Shown in pieces: positions 43,921 through 52,294 of a stretch of DNA of 64,000 nucleotides. Below the pieces are notes generated by a model. The model ran no database searches, was not told the DNA's origin, and saw only the letters and a list, made by a program, of their open reading frames with translations. The position numbers were made by a program, and so were the translations under genes. Numbering within the stretch: the first letter of the stretch is position 1; every line of letters begins with the position of its first letter. Source of the stretch: Streptomyces sp. NBC_00582 (lineage in GTDB: Bacteria; Actinomycetota; Actinomycetes; Streptomycetales; Streptomycetaceae); NCBI RefSeq assembly GCF_036345155.1, contig NZ_CP107772.1:7564001-7628000 (forward strand). Reading direction: 5' to 3'.

Positions 43921-45375
43921 TCAGGCGGGACCGAACCATTGCTCCAGGGCCGCGCCGAGATCCCGCGGGCCCGGGGCCGTCCAGGCCACATGACCGTCGG
44001 GGCGCAGCAGCACGGCGGATGTGTCCGCCAGCGGGCCGGTCTCGTGCGGGGTGGCGGTGACGATGTCGACGCGGTCCGCCCAGGGCGCGGCCGTCCCGCG
44101 CAGCGGGGCGTCGTCGGCCAGGTCGAGCAGCACGCCCCGCGCCGGGTGCAGCAGCTCCGTGGTGCTCGTCTTGGCGTCGCCGCCGACGAGTTCCGTGTGC
44201 GGCAGCCGGCGGCCGAGCAGCGGGTGGTCGCCCTCCCCGACGTCGTAGCGGATCTCCAGGCCGCTCACCATGCGGGCCAGATGCAGGGTGACGTCCGGGT
44301 GGGCGGTCAGCTCGCGCAGCACATCGCGCAGCGGCTGCATCTCCGAGCCGCTGAGGAACAGCAGTCCCTGGGCCCGGGTGTTCATCATCAGCCGCGCTCC
44401 GACCGGATGGCGCTCGCTGTGGTAGGTGTCCAGCAGCGACTGCGGCGCGGTGCCGCGCACCACCGCCGCGAGCTTCCAGCCGAGGTTCACGGAGTCCTGG
44501 AGGCTGGTGTTCATCCCCTGGCCGCCGGCGGGCAGATGGATGTGGGCGGAGTCGCCGGCCAGCAGCACCCGGCCCTTGCGGTACTCGGTGACCTGGCGGG
44601 TGGCGTCCCCGAAGGAACTGATCCACACCGGTTCACCGTGGGAGATGTCCTCGCCGGTCAGCCGCTGCCAGGCCGCCGCCACGTCCTCGTAGGGGACGGG
44701 CGCGGTGCGCTTCTTCGGCGGGGTGCCGCCCTCGCACACGATGAGACGGGTGATGCCGCCGTCGAGGTGACCGACCATCACCATGCCGCCGGGGAGCGTC
44801 TCCCCGATCATGCGCTGGCGCAGATCGAGACCGCGTACGTCGGCCAGATACATCTCCAGCGTGGCGGCAGTGCCCGGGAAGTCGAAGCCCGCCTGTTTGC
44901 GGATGGTGCTCCGCCCGCCGTCGCAGCCGACCAGGTAGGCGCCGCGCAGCCGCCGCGTTCCCCGCGGACCGCGGACCTCCACCTCGACGTGGTCGGGGCC
45001 CTGGGACAGCGAGAGCACCTCGTGTCCGCGCCGGATGTCCGCGCCCAGTTCGGCGGCCCACTCCTCAAGGACGCCCTCGGTGCGCGACTGCGGGATCGTC
45101 TTGTTGGGCAGGTGCGCGCCGTCGAGAACGGACAGGTCCAGCGGGATGCCGCCGAAGTGCCCCTGCGCGCTCGTCTCCAGTTCGCCGAAACGGGGCAGCA
45201 GTCCCCGCTGGTCGAACACTTCCATGGTGCGGGTGGTGAAGCCGAGCCCGCGGGACTCCCCGGTGGACTCGGGAAGTCGTTCCAGCACCGTCACCTCGAT
45301 GCCGGCCAGACGTAACTCACCGGCCAGCATGAGCCCTGCGGGACCGGCTCCCACAACTATCACCGCGGTGTCCAT
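43921..45375 (-). CDS. FAD-dependent angucycline oxygenase (UrdE/PgaE-like)
   Basis: A 484-residue flavoprotein monooxygenase, first gene of the angucycline operon. It has VVGAGPAGLMLAGEL, the DG motif in VGCDGGRST, VLLAGDSAHIHLPAGGQG, and the C-terminal thioredoxin-like domain. PgaE and UrdE act first on the tetracycle, at C12. Codon 21 (45313-45315) is TTA, so expression of the operon's first protein would depend on bldA. A 687-base intergenic region upstream separates it from the rightward genes and must hold the operon promoter. Confidence 0.95.
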   Translation of the reverse strand: MDTAVIVVGAGPAGLMLAGELRLAGIEVTVLERLPESTGESRGLGFTTRTMEVFDQRGLLPRFGELETSAQGHFGGIPLDLSVLDGAHLPNKTIPQSRTEGVLEEWAAELGADIRRGHEVLSLSQGPDHVEVEVRGPRGTRRLRGAYLVGCDGGRSTIRKQAGFDFPGTAATLEMYLADVRGLDLRQRMIGETLPGGMVMVGHLDGGITRLIVCEGGTPPKKRTAPVPYEDVAAAWQRLTGEDISHGEPVWISSFGDATRQVTEYRKGRVLLAGDSAHIHLPAGGQGMNTSLQDSVNLGWKLAAVVRGTAPQSLLDTYHSERHPVGARLMMNTRAQGLLFLSGSEMQPLRDVLRELTAHPDVTLHLARMVSGLEIRYDVGEGDHPLLGRRLPHTELVGGDAKTSTTELLHPARGVLLDLADDAPLRGTAAPWADRVDIVTATPHETGPLADTSAVLLRPDGHVAWTAPGPRDLGAALEQWFGPA

Positions 45376-46062
45376 GAACCACCCTCCTCGACCGAACCGC
45401 TCGGCTTGTCTTCGGCATCGTGAAACCGTGGATCGCCCTGTTTGTGAACTCGGGAGAGACCGGACCGGGCACACCGATTCCGCAGGAGAAATGCGTCAGG
45501 AAATCGAGTGGAGAATTCTCGGCCCGTTTCTCGGGGATCGCTGGGATGTGCAGGGCGTCGCGATAGAGCGATCGATTGTCTTCCCCGGCCGCCGGCGGCA
45601 GTCCGTCAGGCGGTGACCCTTAGCTTTGTTGTTCGGCCGAGGGACGGTCAAGGACCTTCCTCTAAGCCAGGGTGAAGTTTTCGCTAGGCGTTGCGGAGTT
45701 CCGCTTGCCGCCTGTATCCGGCCTCTTGTCCTGAATTGACCCCCGGCGTGGCACCGCTCGGGGCCGTCCGCCTCGCGGCGTGACGCCCGCGATCGGGTGG
45801 GCCCGTCTCCGTCGACGCAAGTCGGCGCGCCGGACGGATTTTCCGTGAGTGGCCGTTGGAATTATCTATTGGATCGGGGGGGCGCCGTCGATCCGTCTGT
45901 TTGCTGCGGAGGGGGCTCGGGTACGGTGATCGAATTAGTCAGCCTCCGGAACCGGGGCTGCCGCATGTTACGGACATGTAAATATTTGTGTCGCTCGGTC
46001 CGGTGGGTTAGGGTTGTCGGGCCCGCAGATATCCGTACAGCACATACTTTCGTAGGGGGAGT
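45376..46062. other. long divergent intergenic region
   Basis: These 687 bases separate the leftward angucycline operon from the rightward ImmA-like gene. The DNA is visibly more AT-rich than its surroundings, especially after 45840. No open frame in it has a family pattern. It should hold promoters for both directions, making it the likely control region of the cluster. No recognised operator (for example SARP-type heptamer repeats) was clearly seen. Confidence 0.5.
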
Positions 46063-46065
46063 ATG
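46043..46065 (+). promoter_or_regulatory. hairpin holding the RBS and start codon of the ImmA-like gene
   Basis: CATACT (46043-46048) pairs with AGTATG (46060-46065). The 11-base loop TTCGTAGGGGG contains the Shine-Dalgarno sequence AGGGGG, and the right arm contains the ATG start (46063). Folding would hide the start codon and expose the ribosome site. The pairing is seen directly; a control role is inferred. Confidence 0.4.
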
Positions 46066-46566
46066 AGGAAGCGCAGGTTGCGGCGGCGATGCCGCAGTCT
46101 TTTACGAGACCTCGAGGTCGGATATCCGCTCGATGTGCACGAATTATGCAGGCGTTTGGGTGAGCACCGGGGACGAGAAATCCGGTTGATTCCGTACCCG
46201 CTCGAGTCGCCCGGCCCCTTGGGTGTCTGCGTCGCCACCGAGACCGCCGACGTGATTTTCTACCAGCAGGACACCACGCGTCCGCACCAGGACCACATCA
46301 TTCTTCACGAGGTCGGCCACATCCTGGTCGGCCATCTCTCCGCGTCCTCGACGGTCCCGCGCCACGACCCGGGCGCCGGCCCCGTACGCCTGCGCACGGT
46401 CTACGACTCGGAGGAGGAGCTCGAGGCGGAGCTGATCGCCACGATCATCCTGGAACGGTCCGCCATGCGCGGTGTCTGCCAGGGCCTCGACGGCCCCGCC
46501 GCCCCGGAGGACCCCGTGCTCGAACGCATGGGGCAGGCCCTCAGGAACGGGACCTCCTGGCTGTGA
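46063..46566 (+). CDS. ImmA/IrrE-like zinc metallopeptidase-type protein
   Basis: A 167-residue protein with an HExxH motif in ILHEVGHILVGH (residues about 86-97), the zinc-binding signature of ImmA/IrrE peptidases, and a basic N-terminus (MRKRRLRRRCR). Such proteins often cleave an XRE-type repressor; an XRE-like gene is two genes downstream. In Streptomyces, genes like this commonly precede a MAB_1171c membrane protein. Codons 14 and 28 are both TTA (46102 and 46144), so it should be strongly bldA-dependent. A small hairpin spans its ribosome site. Confidence 0.8.
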   Translation: MRKRRLRRRCRSLLRDLEVGYPLDVHELCRRLGEHRGREIRLIPYPLESPGPLGVCVATETADVIFYQQDTTRPHQDHIILHEVGHILVGHLSASSTVPRHDPGAGPVRLRTVYDSEEELEAELIATIILERSAMRGVCQGLDGPAAPEDPVLERMGQALRNGTSWL

Positions 46567-46595
46567 CCCGCACACTGCCCGGTACGGGGTGAACC

Positions 46596-47837
46596 GTGCA
46601 CCTCAGGACGTTCATCTGCGGCTACATCGACCTCATGGTGTGTCTGTGCGCGGCGAGCCGCGTCGTCCACGCCCGGCGGGCGCCCGACGACCGGCCCCTG
46701 AAGGCCATCGCCTGGTGCACCGTCTGCATCGCGGCGGCCCTGCTGCTCTTCCACCCCGGCCTCTACTCCTGGCTGCTGACCGCGACCAGGGGCTTCAACG
46801 TGCTGGTCGCCAGCGCGGTCTGCATGTGCGCCGCCTTCTGGCTGCTCCAGTTCTTCCGCCGATCGGCCGCGGGACCGGAGGAGGACCGGTCCGAGACGCT
46901 CGCCGTCGCCTGCCTCCTGCTGGCGGTGACGGCCGCCACCGTGGTGTGGGGAGCCTCCCCCGAGGCCCTGCGCGCCTCTCCCGCCGAGTGGCTGAACCGC
47001 AACGACGGCGGCGCGGCCGTCTTCGTCGTGGTCGTGTCCGGCTACATCGGCGGCGTCGCCGCCCTGGCGATGCGCTGGTCGCTGGTGTACTCCGTGGTCG
47101 CGATCCGCCGGCACCTGCGCGCCGCGCTGCGCATCCTCTCGGTCGCGCTCGTCACCGAGTTCTTCGCCTGTGTCCTCAAGGTCTGCTCGGTACTGGCCCA
47201 GCAGATGTTCACCGTGGACCCGGGGCTGCGGAGCCTGATGAACGGAATCTGGTACATCACCGCCCTGTTCGGCGTGTGGATGCTGGTCGGCGGGGTCACC
47301 CACCCCGTCACCGTCGAACTGGTCTCCCGGGTGACGGCCGTGGTGGCGCGACGTACCCTGTTCCGCGAACTCGGTCCGCTCTGGCGGGCGTTGCACGACG
47401 CCTACCCCGAACTGGCGCTGCCGCGCACCTCCGAGCCGTGGTGGACCCGTGGTCCGTACATCTGGCCCTGGCGCGCCCGCGCCTACTACCGGCGGGTGAT
47501 CGAGATACGGGACGGGCTGGTCCGGCTCACGCCGTACTGCTCCCTCGACGTCGAGCGCGACGCGCGGGCCGCCGGGCAGGCCCGCGGACTCGCGGGCCGG
47601 GAACTGGACCTCCACACGGGTGCCGCGGTGGTGGCCGCGGCACTGGAGAGCAGGGCCGGTGACGCCCCCGCCGACGAGCGCTGCGCCGTCCCGGACGGCG
47701 GCGGCCACGACCTGGACTCGGACGCGCGCTGGCTGGTGGGTCTGTCCAGAGCGTTGACAACCCTTCAGGCGTCGGGCAAGGTCCCTGCAACCCCGTCCCG
47801 TCCGCACACGGGGACGCCCGGGTCCGCACACCACTGA
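46596..47837 (+). CDS. MAB_1171c-like multi-pass membrane protein
   Basis: A 413-residue protein starting with GTG at 46596. It has about seven hydrophobic helices in residues 1-235, followed by a soluble C-terminal region with a PWWTRGPYIWPW segment and a conserved YYRRVIEIRDGLVRLTPY block. This layout fits the MAB_1171c (DUF6545-like) family, which is annotated as putative transporters without proven substrate. It begins 29 bases after the ImmA-like gene, and an XRE-like gene follows. The three form a module common beside actinobacterial biosynthetic genes. Confidence 0.78.
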   Translation: MHLRTFICGYIDLMVCLCAASRVVHARRAPDDRPLKAIAWCTVCIAAALLLFHPGLYSWLLTATRGFNVLVASAVCMCAAFWLLQFFRRSAAGPEEDRSETLAVACLLLAVTAATVVWGASPEALRASPAEWLNRNDGGAAVFVVVVSGYIGGVAALAMRWSLVYSVVAIRRHLRAALRILSVALVTEFFACVLKVCSVLAQQMFTVDPGLRSLMNGIWYITALFGVWMLVGGVTHPVTVELVSRVTAVVARRTLFRELGPLWRALHDAYPELALPRTSEPWWTRGPYIWPWRARAYYRRVIEIRDGLVRLTPYCSLDVERDARAAGQARGLAGRELDLHTGAAVVAAALESRAGDAPADERCAVPDGGGHDLDSDARWLVGLSRALTTLQASGKVPATPSRPHTGTPGSAHH

Positions 47838-48026
47838 CACCTGGTGTCCCGGGAGGTCCTGCCGTTCGCACGCGCCCCGTGCCACCGGTGCGGTACCGTC
47901 CGTCGGGCCGGCGCGGCGTCGCCGCCGCCGCACGGCGGTCAAGCGGGACACGCTGTCTGCTCAGGGTTTTCTCCTGTAATGTCGGAGCCGGTATGCGCTT
48001 TCACCAGGCGTGGAGAGGAGCAGGCA

Positions 48027-48515
48027 GTGGCGGGTGGTGACAGTGGCACCGCGAGCTGGCCCCGGCCCGCCGGTGACTTCACCCAGTGCCTGAACGGACT
48101 CTTCGCGTCCGTGACGTACGAGGACGACCACGGCCGCACCCAGTCGTACTCCACGCCGTACGTGGCCCGGAAGATCACCGAGGATCCCTCCCACGACACG
48201 ACGGTCTCCCGTGTCTACCTCGCGGCCCTGCGCTCCGGGCGCAACACCAATCCGACGATCGCGGTCGTCAAGGCCATCGCCAAGTTCTTCGACGAGCGCC
48301 GCACGCCCGGCATGCCGCACATCACGGCCGCCTATCTGCTCGGCGTCGAAGAGGTCGAGGAACTGGAAGAGCTGGAGCGCAAGCTGACTGATCGTCAGGT
48401 GCGCACCATCGCCATGCGCGCGGGTGAGATGACCCCCGCGATGCGCCGTCAGCTCCTTCAGATGCTCGACGCCCTCGACGCGCAGGCCGACCCCTCGGCG
48501 ACGGACCGCGGCTGA
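48027..48515 (+). CDS. XRE-like helix-turn-helix regulator
   Basis: A 162-residue protein. The GTG at 48027 is favoured because GGAGAGGAG lies 6 bases upstream; an ATG at 47979 is in frame but lacks this. Residues about 15-95 resemble an extended XRE DNA-binding domain (YVARKITEDPSHDTTVSRVYLAALRSG then NPTIAVVKAIAKFF), as in mycobacterial EspR-like regulators. A helical C-terminus (VEELEELERKL and RRQLLQMLDAL) suggests dimerisation. It could be the target of the ImmA-like protease and may regulate the cluster; both are inferences. Confidence 0.8.
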   Translation: MAGGDSGTASWPRPAGDFTQCLNGLFASVTYEDDHGRTQSYSTPYVARKITEDPSHDTTVSRVYLAALRSGRNTNPTIAVVKAIAKFFDERRTPGMPHITAAYLLGVEEVEELEELERKLTDRQVRTIAMRAGEMTPAMRRQLLQMLDALDAQADPSATDRG

Positions 48516-48635
48516 CGTCCCCGGCCCGTCGACAGCCTTTCCCCTCGGTGCCGCCCGGTTTCCGGTCCGGCGTGTGCGGCCGGTCCCTCGCGATTTCTGG
48601 CGCGGGAGCGGATGGTGTGGTCCTCCCGGCCGCAA

Positions 48636-48651
48636 GTAAAGTATAGTTTAC
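48636..48651 (+). promoter_or_regulatory. palindrome overlapping a -10 box before fabI
   Basis: An AT-rich imperfect palindrome GTAAA-N6-TTTAC stands out in GC-rich DNA 118 bases upstream of the fabI start. A -10-like TATAGT (48642-48647) lies inside it. A repressor bound here would block the promoter, a pattern common for TetR-type operators. No such regulator gene is adjacent. Confidence 0.45.
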
Positions 48652-48768
48652 CGGCAGGCGGGGCGGTGAATGCCGTGCCCCTTCCTGATCGGCAGCCTCA
48701 CACACCACTTCCACCGGAGCCGTCCTGTCCTGTCCGGACGGCGGATTGGACATGGGTCACTGAGCACC

Positions 48769-49548
48769 ATGAGTGGAATCCTCGCAGGCAAGCGCATCCT
48801 GGTCACCGGCGTCCTGACCGACTTCTCCATCGCCTTCCACGTGGCGCGTCTCGCACAGGAGGAGGGGGCCGAGGTCGTCCTGACCGGCTTCGGCCGGCTC
48901 GCCGTCGTGGAGCGGGCGGCACGGCGGCTCCCGAAGCCGGCCCCCGTCGTCGAACTCGACGTCCAGAACCCGCAGCACCTGGACAGCCTCGCCGCCCGGG
49001 TCGGCGAACACCTCGGCGAAGGCGTCGGTCTCGACGGCGTCGTGCACTCCATCGGCTTCAGCCCCCAGGACGCCCTCGGCGGCAACTTCCTCAACACCCC
49101 CTGGTCCTCGGTGGCGACGGCGGTCGAGATCTCCGCGTACTCCCTGAAGTCCCTCACCACGGCGCTCGTGCCGCTGCTGGACCGACGCGGCGGATCCGTG
49201 GTCGGCCTGAGCCTGGACTCGCAGGTCACCTGGCCGATGTACGACTGGATGGGCGTGGCCAAGGCCGCACTCGAATCGACGTCACGCTACCTCGCGCGCG
49301 ATCTGGCCGAACGGGACATCCGCGTGAACCTGGTCTCCGCCGGCCCGGTCAAGACGGTCGCCGCACGCTCCATACCGGGCTTCGCCCACCTGGTCAGGGT
49401 CTGGGACGAGCGCTCCCCCCTGGAATGGGACATCAACGACCCCGAGCCGGCCGCACGGGGTGTGGTCGCCCTGCTCTCCGACTGGTTCCCGAAGACGACC
49501 GGCGAGATCGTCCACGTCGACGGCGGCCTGCACGCGGTCGGCGGCTAG
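48769..49548 (+). CDS. fabI: enoyl-ACP reductase, InhA-like FabI
   Basis: A 259-residue enoyl reductase. It follows mycobacterial InhA closely: DFSIAFHVARLAQEEGAEVVL, DGVVHSIGFSP, the catalytic MYDWMGVAKAALES (Tyr-x6-Lys) and VNLVSAGPVKT. It reduces trans-2-enoyl-ACP in fatty acid synthesis. It stands alone, without the fabG partner usual for housekeeping fabI in Streptomyces, inside a polyketide cluster. It may be an extra copy, serving the second KS set as enoyl reductase or protecting against a FabI inhibitor. The ATG at 48769 gives the canonical start. Confidence 0.92.
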   Translation: MSGILAGKRILVTGVLTDFSIAFHVARLAQEEGAEVVLTGFGRLAVVERAARRLPKPAPVVELDVQNPQHLDSLAARVGEHLGEGVGLDGVVHSIGFSPQDALGGNFLNTPWSSVATAVEISAYSLKSLTTALVPLLDRRGGSVVGLSLDSQVTWPMYDWMGVAKAALESTSRYLARDLAERDIRVNLVSAGPVKTVAARSIPGFAHLVRVWDERSPLEWDINDPEPAARGVVALLSDWFPKTTGEIVHVDGGLHAVGG

Positions 49549-49709
49549 GGGGTGTTTCGAAAGTCCCGCACAGCACCCGCGGCGCCCGGCACGTACTCCC
49601 GCCGCACCGGCCGAAACCCCCAGTACGTCCAGTACGAGGGCCTTCGTCCGGCACGCCGAGAGCACGCACCGGACACCGCGGGCACCGCACAGGACTTTCG
49701 AGACACCCC
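49549..49709. repeat. 161-base inverted-repeat element (MITE-like)
   Basis: The ends are imperfect inverted repeats: GGGGTGTTTCGAAAGTCC at 49549-49566 faces GGACTTTCGAGACACCCC at 49692-49709, with one mismatch. Pairing continues inward with lower identity (the CACCCGCGG region against CCGCGGGCACC), so the whole element can fold into one long hairpin. Inside is a short direct repeat, CAGTACG twice. It has no coding capacity. It begins directly after the fabI stop and may also act as its terminator. The remaining 223 bases to the exporter gene hold no gene I can see. Confidence 0.65.
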
Positions 49710-49932
49710 GTAGGGGATCGGTGCCGCGGACGCGCGGTCCGGCACGCGCACCCGCGTCGTCGGCGGCGGCCGATGCCCCGCATCGACGCCCTTCCCGCCG
49801 CGCGGCCGGACGCACCGCACCCCGCCCACCCGCGGCGATCGGCCACCGTCGCCTTCCTCCGACACGATCCGCCGGCCAGGCCCCAGCGCCGGCCGGCCCC
49901 GACCACCGAGCACCGAACTCCCGAGGAGTGTC

Positions 49933-51360
49933 ATGCAACAGCGATCGGCAGCCCGTCCGGACACCGCGTTATGGACGCTGGTCATCGCCAGCGTGGCCGG
50001 CTTCATGGCCGCCCTCGACAACCTGGTGGTCACCACCGCGCTGCCCTCCATCCGCGAGGACCTCGGAGGCGGACTCGGTGATCTGGAGTGGACGGTCAGC
50101 GCCTACACCCTCACCTTCGCCGTGCTCCTGATGATGGGCGCCGCCCTCGGCGACCGGTTCGGCCGCCGACTGCTCTTCACCGTCGGCCTCGGCATCTTCA
50201 CCGCCGCCTCCGCGGGTGCCGCCCTCGCGCCCGGCATGGAGGCCCTCATCGCGGCACGGGCCGTCCAGGGACTCGGTGCCGCGATCATGATGCCGCTCAC
50301 CCTCACCCTGCTGTCCGCCGCCGTACCGCCCGAGCGGCGAGGCGCCGCCTTCGGCATCTGGGGTGCGGTCAACGGCCTCGCCGTGGCCGCCGGCCCGCTC
50401 ATCGGCGGCACGCTCACCGAGCACATCTCCTGGCAGTGGATCTTCTGGATCAACGTGCCGCTGGGAGCCGTACTCCTTCCCCTGGCGCTGCTGCGCCTGG
50501 AGGAGAGCCGTGGCCCCTCCCCCCGGCTCGACCTCCCCGGCACCGCGCTCGTCAGCGCCGGCCTGTTCGGCATCGTCTACGCGCTGATCCGCGGCAACGG
50601 CGACGGCTGGTCCAGCCCGCGCGTCCTCACCGGCCTGATCGGCGGCGCCCTCCTGCTCGCCGTGTTCGTCCTCTACGAGACACGCGCCAGGAACCCGATG
50701 CTGCCGATGCGCCTCTTCCGCAGCCGCGCCTTCAGTTCCGTCAACGCCGCCAGCCTCTTCATGTTCGTCGGCATGTTCGGGTCCATCTTCCTGCTCAGCC
50801 AGTTCCTCCAGGACGTCGGCGGCTACTCGCCGATGGAGGCCGGTGTGCGGATGCTGCCCTGGACGGCCATGCCCATGATCGCCGCGCCGATCGCCGGCAT
50901 GCTCTCCGACCGCTTCGGCGGACAGCCGGTCGTGGTCACCGGCCTGCTGCTCCAGGCCACGGGACTCGCGCTCCTCGCCCTGGTCGTGTCTCCCGGCGTG
51001 TCCTATCCGGAACTGGTTCCGTCCCTCGTCATCAGTGGCCTGGGCATGGGTTTCTTCTTCGCCCCGACGGCCAACCTGGTCATGAGCAGCGTCCGTCCCG
51101 AGGAACAGGGCATCGCCTCCGGCTCCAACAACGCGCTGCGCGAGGTCGGCGGAGCCCTGGGCGTCGCGACCATGTCGGCGGTCTTCTCCGCGCAGGGCGG
51201 CTACGCGTCCGCACGGCAGTTCGTCGACGGACTGACGCCCGCGCTGTGGGCCGGGACCGCGGCCGTCCTGTCCGCCGCCGTCGCCGCCGCGCTGGTGCCC
51301 CGGCAGACGGGACGCGTCCAGGAGCCGAGCGCCGAACGCCCGGACCCCGTCACGGCCTGA
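49933..51360 (+). CDS. MFS exporter, DHA2 (14-helix) type
   Basis: A 475-residue membrane protein of the EmrB/QacA drug-resistance group. It has an LDNLVVTTALPSI segment in helix 1 (the DHA2 D1 motif), GDRFGRR (motif A) after helix 2 and an ARAVQGLGAAIMMPL helix 4 motif. It is the second DHA2 exporter in the cluster and probably moves the polyketide product out of the cell. Codon 13 is TTA (49969), so its translation should depend on bldA. CCGAGGAG precedes the ATG as a ribosome site. Confidence 0.95.
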   Translation: MQQRSAARPDTALWTLVIASVAGFMAALDNLVVTTALPSIREDLGGGLGDLEWTVSAYTLTFAVLLMMGAALGDRFGRRLLFTVGLGIFTAASAGAALAPGMEALIAARAVQGLGAAIMMPLTLTLLSAAVPPERRGAAFGIWGAVNGLAVAAGPLIGGTLTEHISWQWIFWINVPLGAVLLPLALLRLEESRGPSPRLDLPGTALVSAGLFGIVYALIRGNGDGWSSPRVLTGLIGGALLLAVFVLYETRARNPMLPMRLFRSRAFSSVNAASLFMFVGMFGSIFLLSQFLQDVGGYSPMEAGVRMLPWTAMPMIAAPIAGMLSDRFGGQPVVVTGLLLQATGLALLALVVSPGVSYPELVPSLVISGLGMGFFFAPTANLVMSSVRPEEQGIASGSNNALREVGGALGVATMSAVFSAQGGYASARQFVDGLTPALWAGTAAVLSAAVAAALVPRQTGRVQEPSAERPDPVTA

Positions 51361-51514
51361 CGGCCCCTCGTTCCTCCTCCGTCCCCGGACCCCGCGTCGA
51401 GGCCCCGCGTCGAGGGCCCCGCCCCGGCGTCCGGCGGACGGAGGTGGCGTACGGGAGCCGGCTGCGCCCGCAGACGACGGTTCCCTTTCTTCCGACAGCG
51501 CAGAGGAGTGCAGT

Positions 51515-52042
51515 ATGGCCGTTTTCGGCAACACGGTGGAGTTCAAGCCCGGGACGGGCACGTACACCATCGATCCGGCACAGTCCACGGTCCGGTTCCG
51601 GATCCGCAATTTCTTCGGACTGGCCGTCGTCCGCGGCACCTTCGCCGTCTCCGGGGGCGAGTTGGTGGTGGGCGATCCCGCGGAGTCCTCGACCGTCGAG
51701 GCGGTCGTCTCCGCCGCCAGCATCGACACGGGCAACGAGAAGCGGGACGCGCACGTCCGTGAGGCCGGGTTCCTGGACGTCGCCACGCACACCGAGATGC
51801 ACTTCCGGGGCGAGCGCGTCGAGGCCGGTGACGGGGCCTACCTGGTCCACGGGCGGCTGACCGTGCGGGGGATCAGCAAGCCGGCCGCGCTCACCCTCGA
51901 CGCCGTCTCCGGCGACGAACGGCGACTGGTGTGCCACGCGGTCACCACCGTCGACCGGTACGCCTTCGGAGTGACGAAGGGCAAGGGGTCCATGGGCCGC
52001 CATCTGACCCTCGATCTCGACGTGGTCGCCGAGCGGCGCTGA
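51515..52042 (+). CDS. YceI-family protein
   Basis: A 175-residue YceI-like protein, a lipocalin-type barrel that binds isoprenoid-like lipids in known members. Family marks are GTYTIDPAQSTVRFRIRNF, NEKRDAHVREAGFLDVATH and VHGRLTVRGISKPAAL. There is no signal peptide, so it is cytoplasmic, unlike E. coli YceI. Such genes appear in many Streptomyces aromatic polyketide clusters without proven roles. It lies between the exporter and the tailoring operon in the same direction. Confidence 0.92.
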   Translation: MAVFGNTVEFKPGTGTYTIDPAQSTVRFRIRNFFGLAVVRGTFAVSGGELVVGDPAESSTVEAVVSAASIDTGNEKRDAHVREAGFLDVATHTEMHFRGERVEAGDGAYLVHGRLTVRGISKPAALTLDAVSGDERRLVCHAVTTVDRYAFGVTKGKGSMGRHLTLDLDVVAERR

Positions 52043-52294
52043 CCCGCCAGGACCGTCGGCCGGAAACTTCGCGGAATCTTAGAGAAAGTTCCTTGCCCGT
52101 CGGATTCCCGGACTGTGAAGCTGTAGCCCGAATTCCCGGGCAATAGCGCCGGCGTGGAATCAGCCGCCCTGTCGCACATTCCGTGCGGGACGGGCGCCGC
52201 AATTCATCCGTTCCGGAGAACAGCCGGGAAACCGAGGGTCCCCTGAGGGGAACACCGCGGGAATCCAACGAAGCCAACGGAAAGGGAGAGGGTC

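Noticed and set aside
45797..46066. An 89-residue open frame in the long intergenic region before the ImmA-like gene.
   Set aside because: It has no ribosome site or family pattern and its composition is unlike neighbouring genes.
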